Positions 44,852 through 57,883 are shown, numbered from the stretch's first letter. The stretch is 64,000 bases of DNA from Gnetum montanum (GCA_015680685.1 MNCI01035354.1:687726-751725); one strand, 5' to 3'. Notes: generated from the sequence alone by a model not told the origin. A program made the numbers and translations.

Positions 44852-47547
44852 TGTTGGCGACCGTTTGGGACGTGACCACCAACGAGTGTCCTCGAACAGG
44901 ATTTAGGTGCTTGCTGGTCTCTGGTAACACCAAGGCCCAAATACCTCCAAATAGACTTAGTAGTTAATGTGAGTATGTGTGTGTGCTGTTGTGAAAAATG
45001 AAACGATTGGGTTGTGTGTAAAACTATAAATGACTTATCTTAAAGAGCTTCAGTCAACTTTGCAAAGTACTATGAGTTGTTGAGAGTTCCTATTTTGTTC
45101 AATTGCCTAGTCTATGTGTTCCTTATAATATCTACTTGTAACAAATAAAGTTTTGCAAAAACATTTGAGCACAACTCTGTGAATCTACTTCTAATTTTCC
45201 CCAGAGAAAGAGATAGTTCCACAAGAAAACTACAAATAGAGCAAGATTCAATGGAAATAGAAAGAAGAGAAAAAGAAAGCAGATTTGTGTAAAGATCTCA
45301 AATGTTTAAACAAGGTAAAATGATATGAGTAAACACTTCACAATAAAGCTATCCCAAATTCAATAACTACGAATTTTTCAAACTTCCAAGGCTCAAATAA
45401 ACAATTTCTTCAAGACAATCCTACTATACTACCAAAAAAAATTGTTGCGTAAACTATCACGTACCAGACTCTATTTTGGCTAGATAATGGATGTCAACAA
45501 TTGCATTCAACAAAACCTTCAAAATACTTGACAATTTATGATTGAAATACCATGGAGATTCACTTTAAAGATAAAAGAAGCTATTCTAGTCCTATCAAAA
45601 TACCAAAGATTTTCTGAATCCTCTTGATTATTGAATTGTTCAATGGCTTGACTACATGCAGAAGCTCTCTTATAACAATCTCAATAGTGGTTCTTATACA
45701 TTGCACAATAATAAAATTCACTACTAAAATGCTCTTAAGGCTTTCAAACACAAGCTCTTCTATGGCAAAATTTTAATAGAAATTTTCTATCATGCAACAA
45801 GAACAATAAGAGCAATCTAAAAATCCCAAAAATATTTGCCAAGCATGATACTATATAAACCACTAGCTAAACAATTTAAACAAAATAAAAAATAAACATA
45901 ACTCACAAGACTATGACAAAGAGGTTGAAATGCTATCTTTAGCAAGCCATCTTCAATATATTTATTCTATCAATTCTTTGCAAAATGCTCCTCAAAGAGA
46001 CTCCTTCCTTTCTCCCAATGCCTCCTTCTCTCTTAAGACTTCTTTTTTTAGCTAGACTAGACCTTTTCTTTTTTTCTTCTAAGGCCTTGAAGCCTTTCTA
46101 TAAGGTCTCATAGGTAGTTAGAAATTACAAAATATCTTGGGTACCTTACTCCCCAAGTAAAGAAATTACAACTTGCCCAACAAGTTAGGAGAAAACTATG
46201 CCCATGTTGACATGTGTTTTCTTAAATAACCATCCCATAGATTCCTTTTCTTCTTGAATAATAATACTTTGTTTTAAACATGTTACTTTCATGTATCATT
46301 TTACAAATTATTTGATTTGAATTTTGAAGCTATTACTTGGACGATAGAAAAACTGTCGTTGCTATGAATGTTTTAAATGGCAGCGGATGAGCTGGGATTG
46401 GGCATGAACAAGTACTCACCACCGTACTTAGCACCATGGACGAAAGTAAGGACCATTCTGCATGACTTCAACTAGGCCTCCGGCGGTAGCAGCATCCTCA
46501 AATCCACCAATAACATTTTCGTTGACGCCGATACGTTTGAATCAAAAAAGTGCCTCCACCATTCTGTATTCGGATTGATCATGCTCTGGACCAACGATTT
46601 CTACAGAAACCTTATCGATGTGTGCGGTGAGACCTCCTTCTATGCCACGCATTCGTTGAACTGCTGCCACCCGAGTCTCAGCATGATGCCCTTGCTTACC
46701 ATGTTTGCGGTTACTGCTAACTATGGTCGTGCATTGCTTCTTTTCTTGGAGTTTATCTCTCTGTTGTGCCTTGGTGCTCTATCAAATACGAGCTAGAAAC
46801 CCTACTATGTTTTTCTTTCTAAAATAATTTTTATTCAATTTGTGATTCAGGGATAGCTATTGTATGATTTGGGTGCTAATATTGGCAAGATTTGATATAT
46901 TCTTGATGTTTGTCTTGTTGTTTTTCTTCTAAAGCTATTGCTCATAACCTATTTTTGTATTTGCGATTTTTATTGCTAATTCAAATGTAGAGTATTAACA
47001 AAGTGTTTGACAAATTTATTTTTACCAGTGTCTCTACTTTTGCTATTTTTTTTTACAAAAATCAATAAACATTACTCTAGCGTCCAATTCTCAATTCTTG
47101 TATATACTACTAACTACATTTTAACTCTTATTCTTTTTCTCTTTTCTTCTTTTTGTTCTACACTTCATATACAGGGAACATGAACAAATTGCTTCATGAA
47201 GAATACTGTAATTTCCAATGACCAGTTTACCATCAATTGCAGTTACTTTAATTCTTCATTTCTTTCTTCTTTAAATTTAGATACTATTTCTCTTTATCCA
47301 CAAGCTAAAATTTTGTTTATTCTAACAAAGTACAATAGCCTTTCCTCCAATATTTCAGCATCTAAAATTGCTTTGCAATGGATTTTTAAAAGCTCCCATA
47401 TGAATTTAGTGAGAAAACATAGTTAATGGTTTGTGGAATTCTTGCCACTTCTCCAACTAACAATAAGAGAGTATTGAAAACTGCAAAAACCTTTAATCAA
47501 TTTTATCATGCCAACCTATTCCATGAAATGGCCAAAATGTGCCAACA
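44852..47547 (-). repeat. D-related solo LTR with a different U3
   Basis: TGTTGGCGACCG to TGCCAACA, flanked by CTCAG on both sides (44847-44851 and 47548-47552). The first 1.3 kb aligns with D's R/U5 half. From about 46190 to the right end it is unrelated to D except for the last few dozen bases. E2 has the empty site, a single CTCAG at 56866-56870. No internal region remains, so it is a solo LTR formed by recombination. Confidence 0.9.
46380..46800. other. Protein-like but unidentified stretch in solo LTR U3
   Basis: GC-rich for its surroundings. The plus strand is open 46575-46796 (MIMLWTNDFYRNLIDVCGET), and the reverse strand has long partial frames too. By position it corresponds to the host-gene fragments in B and D U3, but I cannot name it. 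Confidence 0.35.
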
Positions 47548-47735
47548 CTCAGCTGCCAAATAAGGCCTGATGTCAAATGTATAAAGTGTTCACTCTTGTT
47601 GTCGTGAACACCAGTTTTTTCTTATCTTGTAATGATGATCCATTCACATGTCATCCCATTAGTTACATTTGAGTCAATAATTCCATACCATCCCAATATT
47701 TTGTAAGGAACTTAAGGATGAGTTTTTATTCAATC

Positions 47736-47744
47736 ATGGGGGTA
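47736..47744 (+). other. Polypurine tract of E1
   Basis: ATGGGGGTA directly before TGATGG; identical in E2 at 57054-57062. Confidence 0.75.
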
Positions 47745-48574
47745 TGATGGAATGCGATATTGCATGGGCTGCGATATCGCGTATGCGATATCACGTCATC
47801 CCTTGCGATATCGCGTACGCGATATCGCAGTGCATTGTCAAATCTATAAATAAGAGGCAGCTCTCCCTTGTTTCTCATTCTAGGCCTAGACCGTAGCGAA
47901 ACTCTAGTAGTTTGATCTCTCCAGAGATAGAATAATTTCCATGTGCCCGTAGTAGGAGCTCCAAAGTGAATGGATCTTTATTCGAGCAAATATTGTACCT
48001 GAATACAAGTTTGTGTATGGCAACAAAGACAAACTTCTTGGATAAACCTTGCAGTGCACAGAATAGGCTAAATAGGATTTTACTTATTGTTATTTATTGT
48101 TTATCATCTAATTGCTTTATTAGTTCATTAAATCTCTCTCAACCCTTCTCTCCCAGTTAAGTGCATTCAGTACAACCGCTTCGAGCACGTGCATTACGCT
48201 TGGTGATCCCAACAACGACTAGCGTTTGGTAACCAAGGTTGCATAGGTTCACGGTGTGAATGGTAAGTGGGAATGGATACTGATGCTAGGTTAATTAAGG
48301 CTTAGTTAGTTAGTTAAAGTTAGTTAATTAGTCTCTTCACTCTTCACCTTATCAGCATAGGAGATAAAAAAAGAAAAGATATAAAAATCATATACCTTAG
48401 ACTTACTTAACCATAAAGCCATGACAAATACAAGTAAGCCTGGGAAGACAACGAATAATTAACCTTAAGTGTTCCATGAGGCATGTAGGCACTTAGTCTA
48501 CGGAGTTCGACCGGATTGCGCATGTAACGCTCATATTCGTATGGTTGAGTGTTGGGGTACCTCGTCACTCATCA
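47745..48574 (+). repeat. E1 3' LTR
   Basis: 830 bp; aligns with both halves of the 5' LTR and with the E2 LTRs. Confidence 0.95.
47754..47829. promoter_or_regulatory. GCGATATCGC array, E1 3' LTR
   Basis: Five copies at 47754, 47771, 47785, 47805 and 47819; three are exact. The last two form a perfect 26-bp palindrome at 47804-47829 centred on GTAC. TATA follows at 47845. Confidence 0.8.
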
Positions 48575-48579
48575 CTGAT

Positions 48580-50828
48580 TATAGAAATCTTCAAGAGCCT
48601 ATTGTAGCCTACAAATCAAGTGAGCTAGAAGTGTTCAAGATAGCTACAAAACATGCCCAAACTACCCATGCATCAGATCACCAATGATAGTTCTAAAGAG
48701 ATATGGAATCCTTGTAGCTTCAAGCTTTGAAAGCCATAAAAGGTATTTGATCTATACCTTTTGAACCTATATTGTTACTATATTTTTTTACAATATTAAT
48801 ATAAAGGTTGTTGTTTTTTTTTTTGGCCACATCTTTTACTTTTAATTTTCTTGTTATCTCTTAATTCTCTCATTGATCTAGTTTTGGATCTATTGTTCAC
48901 TTGTTTCTCATACATTTTTTCTTAGTTTCATTCAGTAATAGGTCCCTAAGTCCTTAGGTGATTGAAAATGTTACATAAGGCACCTGAGATCCTTTTTGAG
49001 TCCCACAGATCTTGAGCTAAAATTGTTCACATAGATCTATTTGATTTTCAATGTCAAATTTTTTTGTCTCTATAGTACCCATATGGATTGGGCTATTTAT
49101 AAGGATATTATTGTCTTGGTAGTGGTATTCCCCATGCTTGTGGATTTTGCTACTACTAGTAATATTTTTCTTAAGGCTAAGGATGATTTGCACTTAGGTA
49201 GTGTGATTGTTATTGATAGGACTATCGATCATTGCCGTATGGATAAGGCAATTTCTTGGACATTTGCTTTTCTTAAGGTTAAGAGCATATATCCTTAATT
49301 CTTGTAAATATGTCATGATGAGACAACATTATTTAGGATGTTTTATTAATACAAATTACACGCATCATCTTTTTCTAAATATAAATCAGTAACCTCCTTT
49401 ATAAAATAGCTTTTCCTTTGTACTTGTAGATGTTTCTTGTTGCTTCTTTATTCTTCTTCCTTTTCTTTTCTTTGACTAATGCATGCTCTATATTTTCTTC
49501 TACTATCTTTAACATAGCTGCAATTTTTCATCTACAAATTTCCATATTTTTTCAACATTTTCCGTGATATCATGAACAAATTTTTGGATTGGTAGAGTCT
49601 TCCTTTGGATAATCTATTTCATGAAATCTTCCTCTTTTCATGTTTCATAGGCATGAACATTCTTCTAGTGAATAGATGGATTCTTGTTTTATTCATCTAC
49701 AAATTATTTTTTCCTCAAGTCTTCTTATTCTTTTACCACTTGAACAATAAGTCTCTAGATTGTATAGGTTTTCATCTCTAATAATCTTTCTTGGGCATGG
49801 ACTCCAAGAGTCTCTCTTGTTTTGTTCTATAACCCATTGATAATATGCCTAGGTTGTTCATTCTAAGACAATCCATGCCTTGGACATCTGTGTAATAGTG
49901 AATACTATCTATCCATAGTTGCATCAAGGGATTCATGACTTAGTTTTCCCCATCCTTAACTTTAGTTTACCAAGTTCAACAATTTTGAATAAGTGTAATA
50001 TTGTAATTAAAAAGCTCTAGCATGATGCTTCATCTTCAAATAGAGTTTGATTCTAAAGATCAATACCAACTCTTAGATTTCTTAATAAGTATTCTTAAAA
50101 AATAATTAGAGGCTTTGCTAGTTGTTCTCAATATTTTGTAGTACACAAGCATAATGGAATGCTTGTATCTGATGCCCTAGGTTTGCATTAACCTTCATTA
50201 AAATTTAAAATGTTATTTATGTCAAGTTGCTTACTATGACTATTTCTTTGATGTCTTGTTGGAATGCAAATAGCTATTCTTATTTTTATTATACTTTGAG
50301 TGACTAGTAGGCCTTCATTAAAATATTTGGGCTTGTTGTAATCTCTATTGTACTAATGATATCCCCTTTGATGTACTTCATCATATCTTCTACTATGCCT
50401 TCATTCTATCTCTCTCTATCTTCATCATCATCTCTTCCTCTCATATACTATTTATCTTGGTCTATTCTACCTTCTCTTTTTGGTTTTCTATTTTCAGCCC
50501 TTAGTGGCATGTGTTCATCTTCGGTAGAGCTTGTTGATAAGGGTGATGAAAAGGATGGAGGACTAGGAGGGTTATGTTGACTTACTTTTATTCTATAATC
50601 CCTTAGTTATTATCTTGTGGATTGACTAGAGGTTCTAGGTCTTAGATCCCTCTTTTTCTTAGGATTTTTTCCATCTCTTCTATATGTCTTTGCCAAAGAT
50701 GAATATACTCTTTAATGCATAGAATCTTCAATGTTCAAGAGAGGAGGTCGAAAGGAAAATCAATGACTATGAGATCTTTCAAATCAATGTTTCACATATT
50801 CCTTTTCGAATGATAATATTAACTAAAA
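48580..50828. other. AT-rich stretch without recognised features
   Basis: About 2.2 kb. An 85-codon frame at 49041-49298 and a serine-rich 74-codon frame at 50356-50580 match nothing I know. Possibly the host sequence or a very old repeat into which E1 and E2 inserted. Confidence 0.5.
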
Positions 50829-50833
50829 TGTAT

Positions 50834-51672
50834 TGATGGGATGTGATATTGCATAAGCTGCGATATCACGTACGCGATATCGCATTGTCCCCCGCGATAT
50901 TGCGTACGCGATATCGCATGTGCGTACGTGATATCGCGGTGCGTCGCAAAGTCTATAAATAAGAGGCTCTCCCTTGTTTTTCATTCTAGGCCTAGACCGT
51001 AGGGAAACTCTGGCAATTTGACCTCTCCAGAGATAGAATATTTTCCATGTGCCCGTAGTAGGAGCTCCAAAGTGAACAGATCTTTATTCAAGCAAACATT
51101 GTACCTAAACACAAGTTTGTGTACAGCAATAAAGACAAACTTCTTGGATAAACCTTACAGTGCATGGAATAGGCTAATTAGGACTTTTATTTATTTTTAT
51201 TTACTATTTTTCATTTAATGCTTTATTAGTGATTAATTCTTTCTCAACCCTTCTCTCCTAGTTAAGTGCCTCAGTACAATTGCTTCGAGCACGTGCGTTA
51301 CGCTTGGTGATCCCAACAACGATTAGCATTTGGTAACCAAGGTTGCATCGGTTCAGGGTGTAAACGGTAAGTGGGAATGGATGCTGATGCTAGGTTAATT
51401 AAGACTTAGTTAGTTAGTTAAAGTTAGTTAATTAGTCTCTTTAGCCCTTTACCTTATTAGCTTAGGAGTTAAAACCGAAAAGACAATAAAAATCATATAC
51501 CTTGGACTTACTTAACCATACCATCACAAATACAAGTCTGGGAAGACAATGAATAATTAACCTTAAGTGTTCCATGAGGCATGTAGGCACTTAGTCTGCG
51601 GAGTTCAACGGGATCGCACATGTTACGATTGTATTCGTATGGTTGAGTGTAGGGGTACCTCGCCACTCATCA
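50834..51672 (+). repeat. E2 5' LTR
   Basis: 839 bp, starts TGATGGGATG, ends ACTCATCA. TATA at 50954. Confidence 0.95.
50843..50937. promoter_or_regulatory. GCGATATCGC array, E2 5' LTR
   Basis: Six copies at 50843, 50860, 50874, 50894, 50908 and 50928; two exact, the others one or two CpG transitions away. Confidence 0.8.
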
Positions 51673-51815
51673 TTAGCACCGTTGTCGGGGACTAAGTGTT
51701 TGTGTGCTAAGTAGAATATAGGATATTAATCACATCATTGGGAGCTTAAACGAACCTTAGGGTTAATTAAACAAAAAATTTATATAACGGTTAAATAGCA
51801 CACCGATAAGACATA

Positions 51816-53770
51816 ATGTCGTCTTCTTCTTCTCATAAGAGCGTTACACCACCTAGGGATAATACTAGAAACAGTCGGCAATCTAAAACACATAACCTAA
51901 ATCAGCCGGTTCCTCAACAATATAGGGTGACATATACTCATCCTGATGAGTATATACCTAATTTTACTATTATCTTCCATAAAGATGAGCAGATGCACTG
52001 GAGAGACTTACAAGGTAACATAGTGTTACCTCCAGATCATGCAGTCCCCAACATGCTCCTCCGTGCTTTGGCACAGATAAGCATGACAGAGTTATATGCT
52101 GAATACGTTGTGGCAGATTTTGACATGAGGGACTACCATCCCATAGCCGCACAATTTTTAAGGAACTCAAGGCAGGAGAGCCAACATACATTGTTGAAGG
52201 GAAAAGAGGTCCCGCACATCCTAAGTGAAATTAGAGATGGTGAACCACTTATAATGAGTTCTCTATCATAAGATGTTCCCCCTCCTAACAATAGTAAGGA
52301 GGTGGGGTATCAGAACCTACGCTCCATGATACACAACCCTGGTTTTGATCCCCGTGAACACCAGCTGTTCACTGAGGGAACAACAACAAATGACAAGGAT
52401 GGGCACTAAGATCATCACCACGATCAGGGCTGAAGCCATAGAAGAGAAGGTAAGAAAGATCATCATGGCAATGGTTCTCCTTCTTCTTCTTCTTCATCAC
52501 ATCACTCGCCCTCTCCTTCCACATCAAGGCACAATCATGAAGAACATAACAGAGAGGATAAGAATAAGAGAAATGAGAGACCTCAACGAGAGAGTCGAGA
52601 GAGAGGATGAAGGCAATCAAGAGAACCAAGGCATGAATGAAGGGAAAGTAGGGAACAATGGAGACATCATAGACGTCATGAAAGAGATGATCATGAAGAA
52701 CCCCTACTGGCCACTAGAAGCATGCTAGATATAACGGAGGCTGTGAGAATCCCAACAAGGCATCAAAAGGATAGTCAGATCAAGCACTTAGACATGAATA
52801 ACATCCCATGCTTCAAGGGGGGATACAACGTGGATCTAAAAAATCATTTATAGGCATTCCACGATGCTTGTGCCTTGAAAAACATAGAAAACAAGTGGCA
52901 AAAACTAAAGTTGTTTCCCAAGACACTCATCAAGGAAGCAAAGAGTTGGTACTAGTCCTTAGAACTAGAAACCATTAGGAGGTGGAGTACGATGTTAGAA
53001 CTCTTTAACAATAAATATCAGACGTACTCCAGAGTGTCTAATTTGCGTAAGTTGATCCAAGGATGGAAGCAAGGTACTCATGAACCCTTGGATGCTGCCA
53101 TGGGCCGCTACTATGCATTGTTACATTGTTGCCTGGGCCATGGTTACGCACAACGGGATTAGCTTCGCCACATCGTAGATGGGCTAAGGTATGAAACTAG
53201 GAGAACCCTTGGGACTTATGCCCAAGGGAGACTATCAAAACTTAGATCCCATGAAATTCATCGCTTGTTGGAACAAGTAGCCAAAGAAGAAGGGGAGCTA
53301 CGAAAAAGGAAAAGTGCAAAAGAATATAACCGTGATCCCTCTCTTCAGAAGAAGGGAGTGAGATTTTGCGATGAAGAGGATGAGTCACCACTTGAAGAGT
53401 TGGTGAACAGAAAGACCTTGCCACTTTAGAAGCTAACCACAAACGTAGCAGCTAAGGTAGATGAAGTATGGAGCTCCTTAGACAGTAAAATTGAAACTAT
53501 CCTTAAGATTGTAGAGGAGTCCAAGGAGGAACGAAGTACTGACAAGGACAAGAAAAAGTGGAGAGATTCAGGCCCTACACGTGACAAGGGTAAGGGGAAA
53601 ATAACTATCTCTGACAAGGTTGTGGAATCAGACACAGACGATGATGGTGGATGTGAGATCTGCCACTATGACCATCCTAAGCGATGTTGTCCAATCATCT
53701 CACATCTACAAAAGTCTGGGGTGTATGCACTTAACCCCGAGACTCAACAGATGGTAGACACCCCGTAGGT
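51816..53770 (+). pseudogene. E2 gag
   Basis: MSSSSSHKSVTPPRDNTRNS and on for 151 codons to a stop at 52269. The charged serine/histidine-rich segment follows in shifted frames, then the capsid region MNNIPCFKGGYNVDLKNHL, ELFNNKYQTYSRVSNLRKLI, HEPLDAAMGRYYALL and GRLSKLRSHEIHRLLEQVAKEEGEL in one long frame with a few stops, and the cysteine cluster CEICHYDHPKRCC near 53655. Better preserved than E1 gag. Confidence 0.88.
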
Positions 53771-53779
53771 TACCTTATC

Positions 53780-54432
53780 CCCAAGGTAACCCAAGACAGT
53801 TCCACCAACCATTGATGTACTATCCAAGTGGAACTCCACCACAACCCATTTTAACAACATCAATAGTGGCAATACCCACAGTCATGGGGGATGCCACCGC
53901 CAAAACAACAATACCCTTACCGGCAGCTCGATCCATATGGTTACCACGTGTAGTAGCAAATTTCTCCAAGTGACTCTATGGGTCATACAACTCCCCAACA
54001 TCACTACCAAGTTCAGGAGAACTTTAGAAGGACTCCTTCTCCTCTGAGAGATGCTTCATATCCATACCATCCTCCTAATTCATCTACACCTCTTCCACCG
54101 ATAGTTCCCATACCTCCTACTCCAACAATGCAAGGGGAACTCCCTACTCAACCGCAGCAACGAAACACTGTGAGAGCCATAACTATCCAAACCACTGCTG
54201 GTTCTGACAACCGTAAAAAGAGAAGACCCTTCTTCAGAACCAAAAGCCTAGACAAGCTCTCACAACAACAAGCAGTTGAGTCTACGATCACTCCTCCGAC
54301 ACATAGGGCTTTGGAGCTTCGTTCCATCCAACAACAGAGCTTAACGTATACGGTTATGTTAACACATACCGTAACCGACTGGATCAAGGTAGGCCACCTT
54401 CCTAGGAAACTATTTGACCCTAGAAGTCCTTA
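53780..54432 (+). pseudogene. E2 gag-protease linker
   Basis: Proline-rich open stretch from 53978 (MGHTTPQHHYQVQENFRR) ending TAA 54431-54433 just before protease. Same layout in E1 at 38830-39550. Confidence 0.7.
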
Positions 54433-54930
54433 ATGTACCTCCAAGTTGCCAGAAATGAACCACATAAGGCTCTTCTTGACTCAGGTTCTGGAGTCAACTT
54501 AATTTCACGAGAAATGTATCAAGCCTGGAACCTGCCCCAACTTAAGAAGAGCAACATTCAACTAGAGCTGGTAGACCAGTCCATCACCATTCCCTTGGGA
54601 ATGGTGGAGGACATCGTTACCACTGTGTGTGGTTGGTCTTACCCAGCTGATTTCCTGGTGATTGAAGTCAACAACAACGAAGGGGACTTCCCAATTATAA
54701 TGGGAAGGGCATGGCTGAGTATAGTAGACGCATGCCTAGGAATTTGTGATCTTTCCTTGGAAATCTCTAAGGTAAACATTTATGGAAAGATCGAGAAGAG
54801 GAAATTTTCATGCATCACATACAGTGATTCATCGGGTGATGACATGGAGGAACGCACAACATCTCCTCCATGCAGTAGGTGTGCCCTTGAAACTAGAAGA
54901 CAAAAATGCCTGTATGTAGCAACCACATAA
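54433..54930 (+). pseudogene. E2 aspartic protease
   Basis: LLDSGSGVNLISREMY has an intact D-S-G active site, and DFPIIMGRAWLS is present. 165 codons open; this domain may be undamaged, with stop at 54928-54930. Confidence 0.9.
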
Positions 54931-55109
54931 AAAGTAGTAGACACCCCACGGTTGACAACTAGTCGAAAGAGCAACCGACAAATATGCATGAAACGAACTG
55001 AGGAAACAACCCATGCCAACAATGAAGGCATAGATACATTGGAATATGAGCGTCGCTGACTTCCACCCCTTAATCTAAGAACATTAGTGGGGAGAAGTTG
55101 GGCACTTTT

Positions 55110-55150
55110 AAGAAATTCAAACAGACATTCATTATTTTGGATATCTTCCT
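55110..55150. other. Junction of the E2 pol deletion
   Basis: Homology to E1 jumps from about 40250 to about 43105 near base 55127, removing about 2.85 kb. Confidence 0.85.
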
Positions 55151-55215
55151 TTCCATTCAGTCATGGGGGAGATGGCCACCTATGCTAATCATTTAGGAAC
55201 CTTAGTTCTTTTTAA

Positions 55216-55335
55216 GTTTTTGTTTTACACATTTCTGTTTTACACATTTTTGTTTTACACGTTTTTATTTTACACATTTTTGTTTTACAAGTTTTTTTTT
55301 TACACATTTTTGTTTTACACATTTTTGTTTTACAA
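55216..55335 (+). repeat. 15-bp tandem repeat, eight units
   Basis: Unit ATTTTTGTTTTACAC with single changes, encoding FLFYT in the frame from 55163. E1 has three units. Confidence 0.92.
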
Positions 55336-55387
55336 ATTTCTTTAACTTTTCTTGCTTTTGTTTTACATCATCATTTATGCCTTTCTC

Positions 55388-55390
<3 letters not shown>

Positions 55391-55422
<32 letters not shown>
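55391..55422. repeat. (GT)16 microsatellite
   Basis: Perfect GT run; E1 has only a few GT units at the same place. Confidence 0.97.
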
Positions 55423-55425
<3 letters not shown>

Positions 55426-57062
55426 CCATCCTATAAGTTTGTCACCCAATAAGTGTTCTTCATAATGGTATGAACTATTTTTCTATTTGATTGCTAATGT
55501 TTGATTTTTACCTTTCAGTTATGATATTGATACTAAGGTATGTTTCTTTTGATATAGCAGGCAATGAGTTCACTTCATCCATACATCCATAGATTTCTAT
55601 GGTCTCTCTCGGCTTGGAAATGTATAGTCCTTTCAATAATAAGAACTCTAACGAATTGGTGACTGGGCATTTCTTAGACTAAGAAAGGACTCAAGGATTG
55701 AAAAGGGTGTGACTTCATGGAAACTTGATGCTTTTGTGTTGGTCATTCTCTTGGGTGCTTGGATGTTTTCTTCTTGAGTTTTCTTACCGTTTGGATGTTA
55801 CCCAATTATCGGGAAGCTGAGCAAATAAAAATAACAAAGTCTTTGCATGGTGTGGTTCTCACGTATAAACACATAAAAACAAAAAAAAAGTGAGAATTCA
55901 AAGCACACCCTTTAGATGAATTAATTCCTTGGGATACAAGCACTAGTTATGGAACTTAAAATAAAAATGTTCCCTCTAACTAAGGCCAAATGCATTAATG
56001 CAAAGTCATTGGAAGTGGTTTGTTTAAGGTTGGACTTGGAATAGGATCTGCTAAGTCACAATAATCATGAACTACACAAGGGGCTGTACACCACCTTGTT
56101 CTTGGGATTCCATTCCATTCTCTTCTCTCCACCCTTCTCTCCATTGTTCACCTCAATTTTGATTGTATCATAAGTGTATATTTTGGTTGATGCATTGTTT
56201 TCTTTTTGGTGAATTCTTGTAGTTCAGACTTTAACACTTGTTCCAAATGACATTCCCAAGGCCTACGGACTCTTTGAATGTGGGTTTGTCAGGGCATTCG
56301 GGGCATGAGCCTACTTTGGGGAGGACCCACTGACATTCCTATTTGGTGCACTAGTTGAATTCTTTTCCCTAACATTTTTGCAATCTAATTTATTTTGTTC
56401 ATTTCCATATTAACATCCATTTCATCGATGCTATAGCTGTCTCTTTTTCTTCATCTTTCTTATTCCTTTTCTTTCTCCATTCTATCACTACCGGAGGTTC
56501 GTGATTAGTCATGGTGGTAGAGGGCCCAATTTTTTTGATTTTCTCCTAGCCCCTACACCTTTGGTAGTCACCAATATTATATCTCCAGATTCGCAATCAG
56601 ACATACCACAACCTAAGCCAACGGACCTTTCACCACAGCAAGGTATCAACTACATTGAAATTCATTTACCCTTGCTAATATAAGATTGTGTTGTGTGTGT
56701 AGATGGTGATTATACAATAACGGATTGAACCTGGAGGGAACACTTTGAATGGAGCAGTGCTAAAGTAGCTAGGCAAGGACCAAGATCAATGGCGCGCTTA
56801 CGGATGGATAACGAAAGGCGCAATCTTGGTGTTGGTAGCAACAAAAATTCTTTCTCTCTCTCTTTCTCAGCTGTCAAATGAAGCCTGATGTCAATGTAAT
56901 AAGGTTTTCACCCTTGTTGTCATAAACACCAGTTTTCTCTTGTCTTGTAATGATGATTCGTTCACAAGTCATCCCATTAGTTCCATTTGAGTCAACAATC
57001 CCATACCATCCCAATATTTTGTAAGGAACTTGAGGACGAGTTTTTATTCAGTCATGGGGGTA

Positions 57063-57883
57063 TGATGGGACGCGATATCACAGGGGTTGCGATATCACAT
57101 CCCATGCGGTATCGCGTACGCAATATCGCGTCGTCCCTCGTGATATCGCGCAAAGTCTATAAATAAGAGGTGACTCTTCTTTGTTTTCCATTCTAGGCCT
57201 AGACCGTAGGGAAAATCTGGCAATTTGACACCTCTAGAGACAGAATATTTTCCATGTTCCCGCAGTAGGAGCTCCAAAGTGAATGGATCTTTATTCGAGC
57301 AAACATTGTACCTAAACACAAATTTGTGTACGGCAATAAAGATGAACTTCTTGGATAAACCTTACAGTGCATGGAATAGGCTAATTAGGACTTTTATTTA
57401 TTGTTATTTACTGTTTTCCATTTAATGCTTTATTAGTGATTAATTCTTTCTCAACCCTTCTCTCCTAGTTAAGTGCCTCAATACGACCGCTCCGAGCATG
57501 TGCGTTATGCTTGGTGATCCTAGCAACGATTAGCGTTTGGTAACCAACGTTGCATCGGTTCAGGGTGTGAATGGTAAGTGGGAACGGATGCTGACGCTAG
57601 GTTAATTAAGACTTAGTTAGTTAGTTAAAGTTAGTTAATTAGTCTCTTCAGCCCTTTACCTTATCATCTTAGGAGATAAAATCGAAAAGACAATAAAAAT
57701 CATATACCTTAGACTTACTTAACCATACCATGAAAAATACAAGTAAGTCTGGGAAGACAACGAATAATTAACCTTAAGTGTTCCATGAGACGTATACGCA
57801 CTTAGTCTACGAAGTTCGACCGGATCGTGCGTGTTACGCTCATATTCGTATGGTTGAGTGTAGGGGTACCTCGCCACTCATCA
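57063..57883 (+). repeat. E2 3' LTR
   Basis: 821 bp. Palindrome copies at 57072, 57089, 57106, 57120 and 57140; TATA at 57158. Confidence 0.95.

Larger units (their letters stand above)
9680..48574 (+). mobile_element. E1: Athila-like Ty3/gypsy element with nested insertions
   Basis: 5' LTR is 9680-10058 plus 36324-36791, split by element D; 3' LTR is 47745-48574. Flanking bases are CTAAT (9675-9679) and CTGAT (48575-48579), a target duplication with one transition. The primer site matches the Asp-tRNA type known from Athila, and the order gag, protease, RT, RNase H, integrase is readable on the plus strand with many stops. No archaeal-type RNase H is seen. A long non-coding 3' region follows integrase and carries a further solo LTR insertion. 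Confidence 0.9.
50834..57883 (+). mobile_element. E2: Athila-like element, pol largely deleted
   Basis: LTRs 50834-51672 and 57063-57883, flanked by TGTAT (50829-50833, 57884-57888). Gag and protease are present, but RT, RNase H and integrase are gone: about 55127 joins sequence equivalent to E1 40250 directly to sequence equivalent to E1 43105. The element could only have moved using proteins from others, or it was deleted after insertion. Confidence 0.94.

Noticed and set aside
49041-49298. 85-codon plus-strand frame
   Set aside because: No recognisable domain, no promoter, AT-rich surroundings; left as unassigned.
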